A DNA stretch of 64,000 nucleotides, taken from NCBI GenBank assembly GCA_027422505.1, contig JAPQWV010000001.1, forward strand, positions 3,720,001-3,784,000, read 5' to 3'. The notes under the pieces were generated by a model that had not been told where the DNA came from, searched no databases, and saw only the letters and a list, made by a program, of their open reading frames with translations. Numbering within the stretch: the stretch's first letter is position 1; every line of letters starts with the position of its first letter. Made by a program: the position numbers and the translations under genes. Below, in pieces: positions 61,801 to 64,000 of this stretch. The stretch comes from Craterostigma plantagineum (Eukaryota > Streptophyta > Magnoliopsida > Lamiales > Linderniaceae).

Positions 61801-62581
61801 CATTTCCCTTTTTATCAGGCTCAAAGGGTCTCTCAAGTAATTGAGCACATTGCTCAAATACCTCAATACGAGTCTCCGATATCGCAGAATGATCTCTTTT
61901 CGATTCATCATCAGATATTTGGTTTTCCTTTACCAATTCAGATCCTCCGGACGTTGCCGACTTCACTTTGTGGATAAAGACAGAGAAAGAATCCTTTGAA
62001 GATCTGTAATCTTGTTTTGGTGGGTCTTTCTTATTCTGAAATCGAACAAAATCGGTACTAGTGCTCTTCACCCCACCATTTGACATAATTTCGACTATCG
62101 TGGCTTCTGAACTGACAATAGATTTCTCATCTTTCCTTGTATCCGTCCCTCTCAACCTCTCAGCCTCGGTAAAATCTCCACATTCTCCTCCTTCACCATT
62201 CACCACACCTCCTTGCTCCTGAGGCATCAAATCTCGATCCAATGGCTTCATACACTCACCGAGAGATTGGCAGGCCAAACTTACAGAACACTTGCTTAAG
62301 CCCTTCTGATGCTTTGCTGCAGCCGCATCATTATTTTTTGGAGCTCGCAACTTTTTCCTGAAATTAGCAAGTGTATCATCCATGCCACCCAACCCATCTT
62401 CATCTTTAGCCTCTGCAATCTTACTCTCACCGCCATCCCCAGCTACCGTATTCCTCTTTGAAATCTTTTTACCCTTCATCTTCAACAGGGAAGCAATTAG
62501 CTCATTGTCATCTATACCAATTAATGGATCCACAGCTTTTGACTTTCTCTTTATACCCGTTTTCTTCTCCTTATTCATCAT
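55899..62581 (-). CDS. LDL3: Lysine-specific histone demethylase 1 homolog 3
   Basis: Eight exons (62581-61044, 60863-60722, 60418-58085, 57992-57899, 57593-57262, 57009-56347, 56249-56175, 55982-55899) with GT-AG introns join to 1753 residues plus stop. Residues 1 to about 490 are a charged, Lys-rich and low-complexity arm (KRKSK, KGKKISK). A SWIRM domain lies at about 490-570, spanning exons 1-3. An acidic linker leads to the flavin amine oxidase domain (about 745-1290) with GAGPAGLSAARHL for FAD binding, the LSD1-type lysine in LNKV (about 1073) and FFAGEATCKEHPDTVGGAM near the end. The C-terminal 400 residues include an Ala-rich helix (KAAFAAAEAARAAA). LDL-type enzymes oxidatively remove methyl groups from histone H3 lysine 4 in the nucleus. 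Reading frame and catalytic motifs look intact. Confidence 0.95.
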
Positions 62582-63590
62582 GTGAACCCTAAAATTTTTA
62601 ATTGATAATCCTCTAGAACATCATCAACACAACCCTAACCTCAACTTTACTGAAATTTCCACGCCCAAAAAGCCCCTGTATACACCTGCCATGATAAAAA
62701 AACATCAACACACAACCCTAACTATCCAACGCTAAGAATACAAGAAACACATTCAACGAATCATCACCGTAGAATTAACACTTTTCATCAGCAAATCAAC
62801 CTACCAAAGCATCCACCACCAATCCAATTCATCTACCTTAAAGCCATTTATATTTCCCATGGAGAAACAATACATACATTAAAAAGGTATCAAATGCCAA
62901 TTCAGCTTTCCTTTCCCCTCATAAACCAAAGGCAAACATAATAGAATTGAAATCAAAATAATCACAACAATAATCAACCCACAAATCAATAAAACAAAAA
63001 TTGAAACTAGGGCACGTCAAACAAATTCTTATGAAGCTAGAAAAATTACAGTATTTTGCCCAGACCTGGTGAAGCTCAGCTTCCCAAGTTGGAGGATGAT
63101 TAAATAGACCTGACGATTTCCTCAATTTTTAGTTTAGGAGATGAGCTCTTTGCAGCAGTGCACTGCACATCAAGTGAAACAGTGGATTCCTTTTTTACTT
63201 TTTCCTTTTATTTTCTTTAATTTTTTCCCCTTTTAACAATGAATTACTGGATCGTCGCTATTTATAATAGAACGGAAAATCATTTTATTTGTAGGAGGTT
63301 TTATTGTCTCACATATTCCAGGAATATCGTATGATGATTGATGGGTGGGAGTTTCATAAAAACTGCATACGATGTGTATATAATATATTTATATCAACAA
63401 TGTCACATTTCTATTTACTGATCGTTTAGAAAATATAGTTTTTTTTTTCTCGAAAGTTAGAAAACATTAAATATTTCAAAAAATATTTTTCTTCTAGGTC
63501 GAATTTTGTCTTTCTTTATGATTTTAGATTTAAATCATCCTCTGGAATCCTGGCCGTTGGATCGAAGAAGAAAATATTAGGTCGTGGGAA
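62582..63590 (-). promoter_or_regulatory. LDL3 leader and upstream region with a possible 5' UTR intron
   Basis: A donor-like CACCAG/GTCTGG lies near 63062 on the minus strand and acceptor-like TTTCAG or GGCAG sites lie near 62650-62690, so a leader intron of about 0.4 kb is plausible. No TATA box could be assigned. The part above 63200 is AT-rich with no gene. Confidence 0.45.
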
Positions 63591-64000
63591 TAGGGTTGTC
63601 GATGGGGCGGGGATTCCCCGTCCCCGCGGGGATCCACCCCGAATAGGACGGGGAATCCCCGCTATTCTATCCCCGCGGGGCGGGGACGGGGGAATATTTT
63701 TCCCCGCGGATATCCCCGCCCCGTTCCCCGCCCCGTCCCCGAAATTAAAATAATAATTATTATATTCAATTAATATTATTATAAGATAAATAATATGAAA
63801 ATATACTTTGAATAATATTAAAATAATATAAATATGATTAAATATAGTTTAAATAATTTAATTAATATTAGAATATAGTTTAAATAATTTAATTAATATT
63901 AAAATATAGTTTAAATAATATTAAAATAATAAAAATTGATTTTTTAAAAAAATATTGACGGGGCGGGGAATCCCCGCGGGGACGGGGACGATTTCGTCCC
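63591..64000. mobile_element. Edge of a hAT-like element with GC-rich palindromic ends
   Basis: It opens TAGGGTTGTCGATGGGG, a hAT-style terminus. About 150 bp of interleaved GGGGCGGGGAATCCCCGC words in both orientations follow. AT-rich sequence leads to the same words again at 63957-64000, where the window ends. The far border and any target duplication are not visible. Confidence 0.55.

Overview
The window is nuclear DNA of a flowering plant. It holds plant genes with GT-AG introns, plant-only families (BBX zinc fingers, LRR receptor kinases, LDL3), a tRNA-Glu with a TTTT terminator, and dense plant retrotransposons. Gene and repeat style suggest a eudicot, perhaps an asterid such as a Lamiales species; the species is inference only. 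I found no bacterial, viral or organellar block.

Layout. 1-3968: a decayed Ty1-copia element running off the left edge, with a GC-rich solo LTR and a MITE nested in it. 5260-22613: a plant microspherule-protein/FHA gene broken up by insertions. Its pieces are collinear with the family: MCRS-type N-terminus in exon 1 (5260-5343) and exon 2 (11085 onward), FHA domain in the exons at 15043-15566 and 21583 onward. Intron 1 holds a Stowaway-like MITE split by a Ty1-copia element (5782-10844). Exon 2 is cut by an Athila-like solo LTR (11122-13449), which itself holds a Cassandra solo LTR (11456-11920). The last intron is swollen from about 90 bp to 6 kb by a Tip100-like hAT element (15598-21517). 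The last exon carries another hAT element (21764-22573).

22614-34201 is mostly repeats: an LTR, two arrays of long tandem repeats, and a defective LINE (28862-33020) inserted in the second array. 34202-35280 is an intact-looking three-exon BBX gene. 35602-37768 is a copia-like solo LTR with a Harbinger-like MITE inside. 37866-46462 is a Mutator-like element (MULE) carrying a very young Athila-like gag-protease element (38051-45376) whose two 1470-bp LTRs differ at one base by my reading. 48167-48239 is tRNA-Glu(CTC). 50253-53586 is an LRR receptor-like kinase of the At4g36180 type, with one frameshift and several lost kinase residues. 54877-54982 is an orphan last exon of a V-ATPase c subunit. 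55899-62581 is an eight-exon LDL3 histone demethylase gene whose exons join in frame to 1753 residues. 63591-64000 is the edge of a GC-rich hAT-like element.

The genes do not form a pathway. The main message is structural: a gene-poor stretch in which nested insertions, many delimited here by exact target-site duplications, have destroyed one nuclear gene, while BBX and LDL3 stayed whole. Protein families were assigned from remembered motifs; no database search was run.
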